The notes: generated from the sequence alone by a model not told the origin. 64,000 nt of DNA from Trachythela sp. YZ-2020 (GCA_016169945.1 JADLSH010000388.1:964001-1028000), one strand, 5' to 3'; counted from the first letter of the stretch, positions 20,476-32,974 are shown. Translations and numbers: made by a program.

Positions 20476-23425
20476 TCACATCCAGTCCTTTTTAATATCA
20501 AAAGCCCATTCCCATTCCAAGTAAATATTTTTATCGTCATCTGTAAATTTGCTCTTTACTGAATAGTGACCTCTGGATATTAAACCACTCGGTGCTTGCT
20601 CAGGCGGTGTTGTGTAACAATGGACTTCTGTCTTGGGTCCATAACTACCCACCATAAATTGATTCTTGTCAACTAAAGAAAAAAGTTGTTTAGGGCATAA
20701 AAGTAAAGGAAGGCGAATGTTGATCATCGCTGATATTTCCTACCAGCAGTGAGGGCTCGATTACAAACGACTCAGCTCAAATGTGACTGAAATTCAGTCG
20801 CTGAATACAATCCATGTCTGATCATGAAGCAGAGGCAAACCTAAGCTAAGGTGGAAGAGTTAGCTTTTAGATTGATAGGGAAACCAGATTACCTAAAGAA
20901 AAACCCTCGAAGCGCAGGAGAACCACTACAAACGACAACTATACTTAAGTGCTTAACATAAGTTTCTCAAGCACATCAAGCCAGGGCAAGGTATAGTCAC
21001 TCGAAAGTAACATACCACACCCACACCATTCAATAGCAAGCTTAATTTAACTAAAGGTAAGTAGGGATGTTCAGGAAAAATTGTACCGATATTATCGGTA
21101 TACTGGTGTTTGGGCTGCGTTAATTAGCGAGGAAATTTCTTAATGGAATTAGATTATGAAATGTGGAAACAATTTCGAAGGAATTTCAACCACATTTGCC
21201 AGTGAGGCCAGACTGTAATGGCCCATGGAATGATGAAATGTAATTGCTCACACAAGTTCTATATTTACCTTTAATTGACTTTCTTGAAATCACTTGGAAG
21301 TATTTTAAACCTGATACAATTTCTCTTTGTACCTGTAATAATATATGAAAAATCAACTTTCATAAGTAAAGACTAGCCCAAAATCAAGTGAATCCTGTCT
21401 ATTTATGTATTGAGTTGTCAATAGCCTTTGAGCAGTCATCAACTGGTCTTCAACCGGCAAATGCAGACCTGATCGCCGGCCTATCGGCATGTCATGACAG
21501 CAGCTAGCCTGCGTGGCCGGCCCTCGTTGGAAGGGAAAAGAAGAGCGGGGATTGAGGGTCTGGAGCGGGTTTTCTTGCAGGCCCTCAATCCCCGCTCTTC
21601 TTTTCCCTTCCAACGAGGGCTGGCCACGCAGGCTAGACAGCAGCTAGAAAATTGCCGACCTGCTCACCTGCAATTATACTTATTTGATATGTATTTAGAG
21701 TAAAAGAGAAAAGCAGATGGAGAAATATTGTTCTATTGCATTCTAGATTCTAGCTTGTAAATGCAAATGTCCTCAATATTACTACAGGCACATTTTTTTG
21801 AAAAATTAAATTTGCCAACCTGCTTTTGTTTCAGGTTGGCAAAACTTTGCCGATGTGATTTTTCACTAATTTAGAGGCCTGTTTCCATGTGAGACATCTT
21901 GGGCAAAATTTTGGTCCTTTAAGGGGATTTTTCAGCCCTTAATTGCTGATTTTCAGCCTGGTTAAAGTGGCTGTCAAGTCCGTTCGGCTCACGAGGATTG
22001 GGGCTGTTACGATTCGGGACAAAATCCATGTTTTGGTGCAAAATTGTTACGTGTTTCCTTGGAAATGGTGAAGGGGAGGAGATTGGTGGAGCGGCATTAA
22101 GTGTAAACACACTTGTTTTTTTGCCATCTGGTATAAAAAGTAATCCGGTATGGAAAGTAATCCGGTATAGTATAACTCTGGCCTAAAATTACTAAATGGA
22201 TAGCCCCAACCGGCTTGAAAGTCTGCCCACATTAAAATTGTTGTCACATAATCACATATGTATCCCTGGGTTTGGCTGAAATGTCAGCTTGGTTATAATT
22301 GAGCTGAAACTCAGCTCAGGTTGAAAATTCTCCATGCAAGCAGGCCCAAAAAAATTGAAGAAACTTTTAAGAAATCATTCTAGGATCTGCCCGAATGCAG
22401 GTTATGCATAAATTGCTACATTATATTATAAATATTGATGACCTATGACAAACAATTTGTTACAAATATCAATGGAAATTCCTTTACATTCAGAAAACGA
22501 ACATACACACAAGGTCGCTTTGATTAAAAGCATTAATTTCACAAGTTACAAACAAACCGATTACCCAAACTTTTAAATGCTGTCTTTTGAGGAAACGGTG
22601 CGAGTAATACAAAGAGTTCCCTGCGAGGCTATTTCAATGGTCACTTGAAGAGTTTGAAAGCGTGTCGAAACTGACTCAGTTTACTTACTCTGAACGAGAT
22701 TTCTACTCGGTATTCCGCGCCTTCTTTGATAACTATTGGCTTCGCTTTAAGCTTCGAAATGTCACCTTCATAAAATAGCATAAATTCAAGTTATAAATAG
22801 GGAAAGATAGTGCTATATGAAAGCAGTAAGCATACTTACCGGTGAGGTCGATTTTAATGTCATCTCGACCTTCTACTTTGATGGCCAGTTGTTTTACTAG
22901 AACGTTGTTGCCACCTTCATCTAAAATGTAGCAATATTTACATGAATTACACAAACCAGAGAATGATTTCACTATAAAGGAAACTCGACATTGAAGGTTC
23001 AAAATCACAGCTTAGATATTATAAATAAGCGATATTTGACTATTTGTACAAGTGAAAATAAACTTGCAGACTTAATTTCCGTACAAATGTTCCGCATTCG
23101 TTTTGAAAATGTAGCAAAATTGACAGGAATAAGGTTAAACTAGAAATTCGCCACTTTATTATGCAAAAAAGTTATTATAAAGTTACAAAGTCACAGCTTA
23201 ATAATAGAGCGAAATTTGTTCAAAAGTGGGAAGTTTATAGCACTTCCTACCTAATACATCTCCGGCCCCTTCCAGCAATTGTTGTTTATATTTTTGCAAC
23301 GACTCGTCGTCTTGGTCTTGTTCTTGTATTTCTTTCAAGGATTTTTGGGCGGGAGGCGCATAACCTGGCGTTTCCTCGATTTCTTCGTTATCTATTGGTA
23401 CAACTTCTGCTGTGCTGTCTGCCAT
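20476..23425 (-). CDS. Rho GDP-dissociation inhibitor, copy B
   Basis: A complete RhoGDI on the minus strand, exons 23251-23425, 22840-22920, 22689-22765, 21269-21332 and 20476-20672. Exon sizes are identical to copy A and give about 200 residues (MADSTAEVVPIDNEEIEETP to IKKDWM). Its sequence is closer to the animal consensus than copy A: DDESLQKYKQQL, VSGLKYFQV, MVGSYGPKTEV, SKFTDDDKN, WEWAF. Predicted cytosolic inhibitor and carrier of Rho-family GTPases; the acidic N-terminal arm binds the switch regions and the beta-sandwich holds the prenyl group. It lies head-to-head with the PDI gene across about 3.7 kb. Intron 3 contains a 130-bp hairpin insertion absent from copy A. Confidence 0.94.
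21506..21635. mobile_element. Hairpin element, AGCCTG end, 10-bp TSD
   Basis: A near-perfect foldback beginning AGCCTGCGTGGCCGGCCCTC and ending with its complement. GACAGCAGCT is duplicated (21496-21505 and 21636-21645). Copy A shows the uninterrupted site (ATGACAACAGCTAGAAAATT), which proves an insertion after the duplication, or its loss from A. Confidence 0.9.
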
Positions 23426-23739
23426 TTTGCTAGGTACACTCTCGATACTTCCTCCAGGCTTCTTGATGAGGCGTGGAATATTGGTCACGTGGCCCGGAAA
23501 TTCGACCATTATCACGTGTGTTGGAATTTATAATCGCGCTATTTAGGCAAATCTTCGAATTCTGTTCTTGTTAGCCCGCGTGCAGGCAGTTTCTTGTCAG
23601 CGCGCGCGTCATTTTTAACTGTGCGCGTCAAGGGTTTTTTTTGCAAATACGGACAATCAATATCCTTGCAAAATGAAGTACTCTTACATAAAAAAATTAT
23701 TCTATTCAACCTGCAAATTTGGTGACAGTTTAACATTAA

Positions 23740-24393
23740 AGCATAGCACTCGCGTGCTAATAGAAATCCCTATTAAAAATTGTTTTCGTTTATCAGAGAG
23801 GAGGGCCAGCCCTCCTAGGCGAGGTCTCGCTATTGACTACCCGAGATCTCCGCTAGTAGGGCTGGAAATTTCCATATAAACGCAACAGGGATGGCTAGCC
23901 CTCCTAGTAGAGCTGAATTTGAGCTGAGTAAAAACTTGCCGTATCGATCTGTGTCAAACTCCGCGGCTTTTTGCCGGATAATTTCAATCTAGCTCTAAGG
24001 CTCGGGGCACGAGATTGCAAACAATGAGTCATTATGACTCATAAGCACTGATCACCATTATTCCGAAAACCAATCACAAGTTTTGTTCATATAGGGCGAG
24101 GTTAGGTGGATCGTGTAACAAACGTTTTCGCGTATTTCATTTTTCGTTTAATTTCGTTTTACGCACCCATACGCCTGTCGTTGAGAATTCTCAATACTGC
24201 GGCAATTCAATTATTTTTTCGATAGTATTCAGAAGGGAAATTTCCAGCCCCACTATAGGCGAGATCGCGGGTAGTCAATAAGTAGGGCTGGCCCTCCTCT
24301 CATATAAACGAATAGGGATTTGAATTGGGACGCGGGATCAGCCGCCTAGAAGGGCTAGCCCTTCATGTCGGGCTCATATAAACAGGGGCCTGA
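23740..24393. mobile_element. GC-rich inverted-repeat element with CATATAAAC motifs
   Basis: The block GAGGAGGGCCAGCCCTCCTA (23800) and following bases recur inverted at 24225-24305. Its right end, GCTCATATAAACAGGGGCC, recalls the element at 3188-3697. No coding capacity seen. Confidence 0.65.
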
Positions 24394-24504
24394 GAGGTAA
24401 ACAACCCGACCAACCTCGTTCCCAACGCTTTCTCTTGGATGTACGGAGCCACCCCCCCATAATATTTTTGCCTGATGCGTGTTTAGCAGTTACGTAGGTC
24501 TAGT

Positions 24505-24837
24505 CCAGGGACGCCGGAGCGATGGTAATGCAAGGGGGGCCAATGCGAACGTAAGGGCAGTCGAAAACATTTTCCCTGCCACGCCCTTTTGATGGTATTT
24601 CGATGAATTTCAAATTTCAGCTCATTTAATTGTTATTTCTATGTACAGATAGATCTAAAGAGGTACAGAACAAAAACAATAAAAAATTTGCTTCCTTACT
24701 ATGATTGGAAGTTGTTTCTCCTTCTTTGGCAGATATATTATTGTTTCATTTATATTAAGAGCGCACTTTTCCCCCCCTTGCCCCCTTAGGAAAAAGCAGA
24801 AGAGGCGCTTGCACCCCCCCTCTCCAGCGTCCCTGGT
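24505..24837. mobile_element. TIR element, CCAGGGACGCCGGAG end (copy 1)
   Basis: Ends CCAGGGACGCCGGAG and CTCCAGCGTCCCTGG. TCTAGT is repeated on both sides (24499-24504 and 24838-24843). The interior GCCAATGCGAACGTAAGGGC is shared with the copy at 25868-26294. Confidence 0.8.
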
Positions 24838-24861
24838 CTAGTCGGTGCAGCAAGTGCTGTT

Positions 24862-25562
24862 CAGTGTGACCAGATTTGGTAATTAAATATTTTTAGTAAT
24901 TTTTTGGTAATTTTTTGGGAAATTTAGTAATCTGTTGGTAATTAGATAAAAGATGAATTTCTCAAAATTTACCAATTGTTTTGTATGAACACTGTCACAT
25001 TTTGAGAGAAAATAGTGTCCTCGTCAATGCTATTTAGGCACAGGCAGGAGGCAGTTCGGGCAGCTAAGGCAGCTCAGCCTGCTCAGGTGCCTGTCTCAAC
25101 TCCTGAGGCCTGCGCCTGGACAGGGGAAACGACGTTTTTGCAACAAGCATCACACATGCGAAACGTGAAATTTGGCAAACAGAAATTCTCAAATGTTTCT
25201 GCAACAATGCTTTCTATTTTGTCCAAAGCAGGGGCGGCGGAGCGGTTTGGGTATTTGGGCGGGGGCAAAGGTCTCTCGAAAAATTATGGACATCTGAAGG
25301 CGACAGCCCTTTTGCCCCCCCAGCTCTGCAGCCTCCGCCGCCCCTGGCCCAAAGCCTGAAATCTTGGGTTAATAAATTATAGGAGCGATATGGATAATGA
25401 TATTTATACTCATTATACTCGCTAAGCATTATGGTAGTTTAATGCAACACTGATTTATGAGTTGTTTTGGGAAGTGTGCAACTTTTAGTAATTTTTTTCT
25501 GGATTTAGTAATTTTTCGCAGGCATTTTTAGTAATTGGTCCTGAAAATATCTGGTCACACTG
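24862..25562. mobile_element. 701-bp TIR element, CAGTGTGACCAGAT end
   Basis: The left end CAGTGTGACCAGATTT and right end ATATCTGGTCACACTG are inverted. Both subterminal regions are built of TTTAGTAATT-type repeats. The interior (25020-25370) has only composition-driven open frames. Confidence 0.7.
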
Positions 25563-25867
25563 GCTGCTGTTTCACCTGCTATTTTTTGCCATGCAAGTGT
25601 AATTAAGTATCCTAGCTCAAGCCTCACGGTAAAAAGCTGGGCAAACAAGTTGAGTTTTACAAAGGAAAACTAATTAAGTTTGAAGATACGTCAAAACAGA
25701 TCTGATTAGCATGCTAAATTATTCAACTCGTACACACGAGTGAGATAAGCATAACTGCATAAAACGAAATACAAAAGAAAAATTTTCCCTCTACAGGCTT
25801 AAAAAGACAAAGCGGAAATCATTTTCTTTTGAAATGTCTTTTGTTCCGGCGTAGCTCATGCTTAGAT

Positions 25868-26294
25868 GCAGGGCACCGGAGCAATCGTAGGGCAGGAGGG
25901 CCAATGCGAACGTAAGGGCAGTCGGAAAAACAATTCACTGCCGTCATGCCCGTAACCGCGGTGAAGTTTCGATTAATTTCAAAAAAGATCTGTAGAAATT
26001 TAGAACGAAAAAAGGATGAAAATGGCTTCGTGTAGATGAACTCGTCACTGCCGTCATGCCGTGCCCTTTCGATAGGATTTCGATTAATTTCAAAAGATCT
26101 GTAGAGGTACAGAACGAAAAAGGATAGAAAATTGGCTTTTTCGATATGAACTGATCGTGTAATTTATACAGTTGTATTCTCTCTTTGGCAGTTTTATTAT
26201 TGTTTCGTTTATATTAAAAAGCTCCCCCTGGTCCCCCTAACGAAAGGGCAGGAGGGGCGCTTGCTACCAGGAGACCCCCTCTCCGGCGTCCCTG
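25868..26294. mobile_element. TIR element, CAGGGACGCCGGAG family (copy 2)
   Basis: A more degenerate member (GCAGGGCACCGGAG ... CTCCGGCGTCCCTGC) with an internal tandem duplication of the CACTGCCGTCATGCC block (25938 and 26048). Confidence 0.75.
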
Positions 26295-26299
26295 CTCAA

Positions 26300-26987
26300 A
26301 CAAAGCGAGAAGAATTTTCTTTTGAAATGTCTTTTGTTCGGCTTAGCTTATGCTTAGAGGCTAAATTGTGCTTTTGCTTGTGTTTAATATGTCGACGTTT
26401 ATGTTGCACACTTCACTGCATCCCTTTTTTTATCTTTTGTCTTTATGTTTGTGCTTATTTCACTACTCGTGTGAACAGGGTTAAGTGTTTTTATAATCCA
26501 TGGTTGAACTGCGTGTTCTTTTACTGGCCAAAAGTTGTCTTTCAAAAAAAGTGTTTTATTCAATATTTAATAGACGCCGACGCAATAGGTGGCAATACTA
26601 TAATTTATGTCATGAATATTTTATGAGGAAAACGCTGATACGTATTAAATAAACACGTTACTTTTCGGAAGGGCATAGTATTTTCAACAATTTTACAAAG
26701 CAAAACAATATCAATAATGTTTTGAATCTAAACTTCCATACAGCTGGGCTAATTAAAAATATGCCAAAATATTTTACAGAACAGAACTTACTAAAAGACC
26801 GTGATTTCTATAATGCTGACGTGTGTGTATTCCCACGCTTTTTTAATATGAATGAGCTAGCGTTGAGCATTTCAATCGACCTCAAACGTTTTTTGTGTCG
26901 CAAGAATCTTTGTTAACTTTGTATTTTATATATATATATATATATACGTGTCGCTTAGCAGGTAATTAGAGACCAATTAAAGATTGA
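26300..26987. other. Intergenic DNA upstream of PDI
   Basis: AT-rich intergenic sequence. A (TA)n run occurs at about 26924-26945. No gene recognised. Open frames here show no conserved motif. Confidence 0.4.
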
Positions 26988-27006
26988 CCAATCAGAGAAG
27001 CCCACG
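26988..27006 (+). promoter_or_regulatory. ER stress response element (CCAAT-N9-CCACG)
   Basis: CCAAT at 26988-26992, nine bases, then CCACG at 27002-27006: an exact match to the ERSE consensus bound by NF-Y and ATF6/XBP1 in animals. It sits 132 bp upstream of the PDI start codon, in the same orientation, in a compact GC-richer promoter. A second CCAAT box is at 26973. The family knowledge (ERSE drives ER chaperone genes including PDI) fits the target gene. Confidence 0.85.
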
Positions 27007-27137
27007 ACGAGCTCACCTAGCACGCATGCGCCGGTTCTGTCCCTTTCGCTTTAACTTTTGCAGAAAGAAGAACTTTTGATCACTTGTCTTGAAATTTTCG
27101 CCCTGGTGCTGTGTGTTTTAGATTTTTAGTTACCAAA

Positions 27138-30100
27138 ATGAAAGTGTACGTGTTGTTGATGGTCGCCTTTGTAGGCTCAGTGTTCTGCCAGGAGGAGATA
27201 ACGGAAGAAGAAGACGTTTTGGTGCTGACAAAGGACAACTTTGACGGCGCTTTAGCAAAGCACAATCACCTTTTAGTTGAATTTTGTAAGTTTGGTGTTA
27301 TGTCTTGCATGATTTCCAAATGTTTTGACTCGTTTTTGACTTGGTATGTCTTTTTGTTTCGATAGATGCTCCGTGGTGCGGCCATTGCAAAGCTCTCGTC
27401 CCAGAATATGCTTCGGCAGCCGGAAAGTTAAAAGAACAGGGCTCCGAGATAAAATTGGGCAAAGTTGATGCCACCGTTCACACAGACCTAGCTACAAAAT
27501 TCCAAGTACAAGGATATCCTACGATTAAGTTCTTTAAAGGTGGTAAACCTACCGAATATGGAGGTATGTTTTATAGAGAAAAGTATTAAAATACAAAATG
27601 ATTGAGTTGCCATGATTTCACAATTTATACGAGACAGTATTTAATAAACACGTGTATTTTACCCAAACTTCATACTAAAAGTACAACTTAGTTTATTTGT
27701 CTAGTGAATTAGCAGGGATATGTTGAAATATCAGTGTAAAATAGTTTGTATTTCGAGGGAATTTGGTTTAGATCAACCCCTTTAGTGTAAATCACCCAAA
27801 ATTAGTCTAGTTTAAAGTCAACACTTGTGATTACGAGAATTAATATTAATAAACTTTATGAACGTGTTGCTACGAGCGAAAATGCCATGATTTTAGCAGT
27901 CTGTATTTTAGTTATTAAGTAAAAATACTCCACAAATGATATCCCCGTATTCATTTATTGCAACGTATATCTAAATATCTTTGAGGAAGTGGTTGTAGTA
28001 AAAAACACATTAGTATTTAGGTACACGTAAGCGTTCAGATAATTACATGCAAAAATTGAACTGGTGATTTAATTATCCACGTTGATTGATTCTCAGCGTA
28101 GATACATGCATTTATCTTTGTTGTAAAGAGCAAAGATTAAAACTCGTTTTGAACAGTACTATTCTACATAAAATGTAAAAGTCTGAAAACGTTTGTGATG
28201 TTGTATTTACCCCTCGAAATCACCTTCAGCAGGGGTCGAAATGTACTACATTTGTTTCTCCTGTACAACTGGAATAGTAGATTTTGAAATTTACTATTCC
28301 GTCTGAAGATCTACTATTCCTATATGTGTCTGAGAGCCCATTCACAGGCTAATGCCTCTGACATTTGTGACTTCTGTCATCAGGGTTTCTTTTATACAGA
28401 GATGGATGTAAGAAGATTTTTTCAGAAAAAATATCTTCTTAATTCTTATATTCATTATAAGAAGATTTAAGGCACGATATGATGTCAATTTGGTGATTTG
28501 TATGATGTTTATACCACAGAGTAGAGATCATACAGAGGTGTAACGGGTGTACCCACTTATGCTTCAGACGCTTGCCGAGCATGTGCAGTTAAAGTGCACG
28601 ATTCAGATGGCGGCTAGCTTTTAACTGCAGCTTACCTTTTAGAAGTGCGTAAAAATGCGAAAGACCTTAAGATTGTGAAACTTTAAAGAGCCGAAAATGT
28701 TGGGAACGTTGGGAACTTGGAATGGGGGAACTTGCCGAGCATGCACAGTTGATCATTTTTTGCCCGGCCGCCTGAAATCAGGTGGGTACACGAAAACGTA
28801 AGTCTCCCGAGTGTTTACGACAGCCCGTTCCACCTCTGTATGATCTCTACTCTGTGTTTATACGAAGTGTCAAACAGTTATGATATAGATCTATTGGCGA
28901 ATGCTAACAAATTTACATTAAAAGTGACTGAATTTACATAACAGACAATTTTGATTTCTTGAATAAAGCTATAGAAAAATTGAATAATATAAGAAGAAAT
29001 TTGGTCAAAAACAAAATCTTCTTAAAACAATATAAGAAGATATAAGAAGAAATAATATAAGAAGATTTGCCATCCTTGCTTTTATACACCAATCTTTCAA
29101 ATGCATTGATCTGTTATGCATTATTGCAAAATGTGTATCCCCAGGGTTTGAATTATAAATGGTGTTCTATTAGCACATTACATTTAGGCTCAAATAAGTA
29201 AAATTGCCTATCACTTTTCCAAATGATGTGCGAACTTTATTTTGCAAACACGACAAACTCAACGTAAATTTTGCCTTGTATTTTGCTCCCAATTATATTT
29301 TTGTACTAAAACGACGTGTAATTCATGGCTGAAATTCTCTCAAAATATTCATTAAATTCCCAATTAACCCCATTAACTGGCAGTACCCTACCACTGACAA
29401 GTAAAATCGTCTGGCATTAGACAGAGTAAAATACTGAAGTAGGGTGCATCTGGGTGCATTGCAAGCTAATGGGTTAAGGATGCCACTTTGTCCATGTTTC
29501 ACTTTGCATATAATGTAAATTTTCAGGAACAAATTTGCACATTGGTTAGGTACCTCACTAGAATTGCCTCAATCAGGCCTTAAAATATCGGTCGATCACG
29601 GACATTGTCCGACCCATTCTTGAAATTGTCCGACCAAGAAAGAAACGCACCGGACATTCTGTCCGACCGAAAGAAAATTGAGGTTTACCGTTTGTCCGAT
29701 CCAACTGTATTGATGTCCGACCAAACTTTAACTTTGTCCGACGTAAATTTACCCCGTAAATGTTTATCAGAGCTGTTATGTGGTCCGCTAAGCTTGACAG
29801 CGGAGCCGCATATTCGTTTGACCAGTCCCATCGTAAGTTTACTTGCGATGACTTGCGTTCTCTGACGTTTGATCGGGCCTTAAAGTATCAATGCATAACT
29901 GCCCAACATTTAGCGTCAGTATACGATTTTAAAAGAATACATTTTCGCGCCAAACTAAACATAAGGCCATCGGACATAATTATAAAAATGTCCGACCCAT
30001 TCTGAAAGACACCGGACATTTTGACCGACGGCACTGCTGACCGATATTTTAAGGCCTGGCCTCAATAGAAGGTGTTAGACAGAATAAAATAGCATAGTAT

Positions 30101-32814
30101 ACCAGTATGGTGTCAATGAGTCAAATGAAGGTAAATATTTACAATTAGTTTTCCAATTTGTTAAGGTGGCAGACAAGCAAATGACTTTGTAACATGGTTG
30201 TTAAAGAAAACTGGCCCACCAGCCAAGAGTTTGGACACAAGTGATGACGTGAAGAAATTCCTTGAGGACAAGGAAGTTGCTGTTGTTGGATTCTTTGCAG
30301 ATGCTGAGTCAGCCGAAGCCAAGGCATACACCGGTGCTGCTGATAGTATTGATGATATTGAGTTTGGAATTGTATCAAGTGCTGACATTGCCAAAGAATA
30401 TGAAGTTGAAGGAAATGGCATTGTTCTCTTCAAGAAAGTGAGTACAAAACATGTAGAAATTTAACTTGGGCCTAACAAAAAATATCCTGTAGTTACAGAA
30501 ATTCCCTCTAAATATTTACAAACATTTGCAAAAAAATTGTCTACTGTATTTTTTAAAGCAGTGTGCTTTTTAACTGGAAATGTCCTTGCAATTAGGAAAT
30601 TTTTGAATCAATTTTTCCCCTCAAATTCCCACCCTGCCTAGCTTGCTTTGCTTACAGTATCCATTTATAATAATCATTACATTTTTGTTATAGTTTGATG
30701 AAGGTCGTGTTGTGTTCAGTGGTGACTATGAGTCTGAAGCAATTGCATCCTTTGTCAATGCTAACAAAATGCCATTGGTTATGGAATTCACAGATGAAAG
30801 TGCACCAAAGATCTTCGGTGGCGATATCAAAGTTCATGTTCTCTTATTTATCAAAAAAAGTGCCGACAATTTCGACGAAATCTTGGGATATTTCAATGAT
30901 GTTGCAAAAGATTTCAAAGGCAAAATGTTATTTGTCTACATTGATGTTGATGTTGAAGACAATAGCAGGGTATCAGAATTCTTTGGGCTTACAAAAGATG
31001 ACGTCCCAGCTGTTCGTATCATCAACATGACAGAACAAGATATGGCTAAATTCAAACCAGATTTTGAAACCATCACTGCTGATGCTCTACGGAAGTTTGC
31101 ACAAGACTTTGTAGATGGTAACCTTAAGGTAAGTTTAATGCCATTGTATGTTGCATTCAATGATTTATGCTCATCTGCGGAATGCAGACGTTCTTCATCT
31201 TCCTGACCTCCCTTTATTTTCGTCCCATTTTCGACTGCCATGGAGCCCACAGACTGAGTATAACTTTTGTTCAAAATTTATATCTGACTGATTGGAAAAG
31301 GTTGTTCACCAACCAGACCTGATGAGAAACCCATGTCCAAACTCATATCAGTTAATTAACCTGTTAACATCCAATACTATGTACACAAGTAAATCATCTG
31401 CCATTAAACAGAGTAAAATCGTGGACATATTGGTTTGCATTACCGCTCAATGGTTAACATTATTCAGTCATTTGTATATTCTCCTATGTTTCATGTTTGG
31501 TCTTGAATGGATTGGACTTTAGACATAGTAAATCCGCACAGTGTAATGTCATGTAGTTAATTGTAAGCCATATATTTATTTAGCCACACAGAATGTCCGA
31601 GGCAGTACCAGAAGACTGGGACAAAGATGGCGTCAAGGTTCTTGTTGGAGAGAACTTCCAAGAAGTTGCTTTAGACAAGTCAAAGAATGTCTTTGTTGAA
31701 TTTTGTAAGTGTCTATGATTATGTATAATGCAATGTTTATGATCAACCTGACAGATTCAATAGTAAAGAAGCGATATTTCGTACGGATAATGCAGAACCA
31801 GGTTTTCTTTGTGGCATCATGAGCTCAAAACATCCTTGACAGAAAATGTTTCGTTTCTAGACGCTCCATGGTGCGGACATTGTAAACAATTGGCTCCAAT
31901 CTGGGACAAACTAGCTGAGAAATTCAAAGATGATGACAGTCTTGTTATTGCCAAGATGGACTCAACCAAGAATGAAATTGAACAAGTTCGTGTGGATAGT
32001 TTCCCAACTCTCAAATGGTTCCCTAAAGATTCCGACGAGGTAATGTACATTTATCCATCATATTACTCCTAATTGTTCTTGCTTTCAGTGTGAAATATGA
32101 CAATCGGCCACCGGCCATTTTTCAGTTGTAATGATTTCTCCCTCATTCTTGTGAAAATATGCAAGTAAGATAATCCGTTTAATGAAATCATCTAGCAGCC
32201 ATGGAGCTGAATTACATGATTTATATACAAAGCATTTTTACAACTATTTACAAAATTATTAAACATTTTATAAATGTTTAATAATATATATCACTAAACT
32301 ATTGGTACGTACGGTATTAAAATACCGACCATTTACAAATTTATTAGACTTGATATTATAAATGTATCTCTAAATCTATTGGTACGGTATTTTGAAATGT
32401 TAAAAAGACTTATGATTCCTAAGATTATATTTAGATTATAGGGAATAGTTTTGTAATTTAAAGTTAGTCAGCCGTGCGAAAAATACTCGCTTATTGCAGC
32501 ACGGTTTGCCCATTTTAAGCATTGTCGTTTGGCCACATGTTTTCAAAGTAGAAACATTTTATCCGGACGAGCAGTTGCAAATTGCGGTGTATTCATGGAA
32601 CACATTATTTTTCTAGATCGTTGACTACACTGGTGGACGAACACTGGAAGATCTAACGAAATTCATTGAATCTGGTGGTAAAGACATGCCTGCTGAAGAA
32701 CCCGCTCCAGAAGAAGGAGAAGGAGACGGAGACGAGGGAGCCATGGAGGGAGGGGATGCAGAAGCGACCGAGGACGTCGAGGGCGAAGATGTTCAACCCA
32801 AGGAAGAATTATAA
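27138..32814 (+). CDS. Protein disulfide isomerase (P4HB/PDIA1 type)
   Basis: An ER-lumen oxidoreductase that forms and reshuffles disulfides. Seven exons: 27138-27285, 27366-27563, 30166-30437, 30694-31128, 31584-31704, 31861-32039 and 32617-32814. They join in frame to 516 residues. A signal peptide ([17 protein letters not shown]) is followed by domain a with active site APWCGHC (Cys54, Cys57). Domains b and b' ([14 protein letters not shown]..., then [10 protein letters not shown]...) come next, then domain a' with the second APWCGHC (Cys396, Cys399), an acidic tail ([10 protein letters not shown]) and C-terminal KEEL, an ER-retention variant of KDEL. Domain order a-b-b'-a' and length match animal PDIA1. 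In both a and a' the intron falls in the Tyr codon before APWCGHC. Upstream is a perfect ERSE; an AATAAA lies 155 bp after the stop. Confidence 0.97.
28516..28855. mobile_element. TIR element in PDI intron 2
   Basis: Ends ACAGAGTAGAGATCATACAG and its complement (CTGTATGATCTCTACTCTGT). It lies inside a larger zone flanked by AAGAAGAT-rich repeats (28405-28470 and 28985-29070), which suggests a nested insertion. Confidence 0.8.
29574..30058. mobile_element. hAT-like non-autonomous element, 485 bp
   Basis: Perfect inverted ends CAGGCCTTAAAATATCGGTC. An exact 8-bp duplication GCCTCAAT flanks it (29566-29573 and 30059-30066), and CAG-type ends with 8-bp TSDs are typical of hAT transposons. Subterminal regions carry several (T)GTCCGACC repeats, possible transposase-binding sites. 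It sits in PDI intron 2, close to exon 3. A related, decayed GTCCGACC/GGTCGGAAA region is seen at 57500-57830 in the ACSL gene. Confidence 0.9.
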
Positions 32815-32968
32815 AGGACATGCGTATGTTTGTCCTCCACCATTTGGCGAACATCCAACATGGACGACTGTATTTATTGTCGCATGAGTATTATTATACG
32901 TATTACCTTTATAAATTATTTAGTTTCAATATTCTTAGGTACGATATGTTTTAACACAATTGTTGTGC

Positions 32969-32974
32969 AATAAA
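32969..32974 (+). terminator. Polyadenylation signal AATAAA of PDI
   Basis: AATAAA followed by a T-rich stretch (AACTTTTTTCAG), 155 bp past the PDI stop codon. It defines a short 3' UTR. Confidence 0.75.

Larger units (their letters stand above)
19786..23480. repeat. Segmental duplication, unit B (RhoGDI-B)
   Basis: Collinear partner of unit A (7843-13750) in the same orientation, about 11.9 kb downstream at the left edge. Homology ends at about 23480 inside the RhoGDI 5' region (CTTGATGAGGCGTGGA), after which the two copies are unrelated. Confidence 0.9.

Noticed and set aside
23279..23533. Hydrophobic plus-strand frame over RhoGDI exon 1 (also 13558-13854)
   Set aside because: Antisense to the conserved RhoGDI first exon in both copies. 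Its similarity between copies is explained by the duplication.
25015..25359. 114-codon open frame with Ala/Gln-rich start
   Set aside because: It lies inside a TIR element, overlaps an antisense open frame of similar length, and shows no recognisable domain or splice context.
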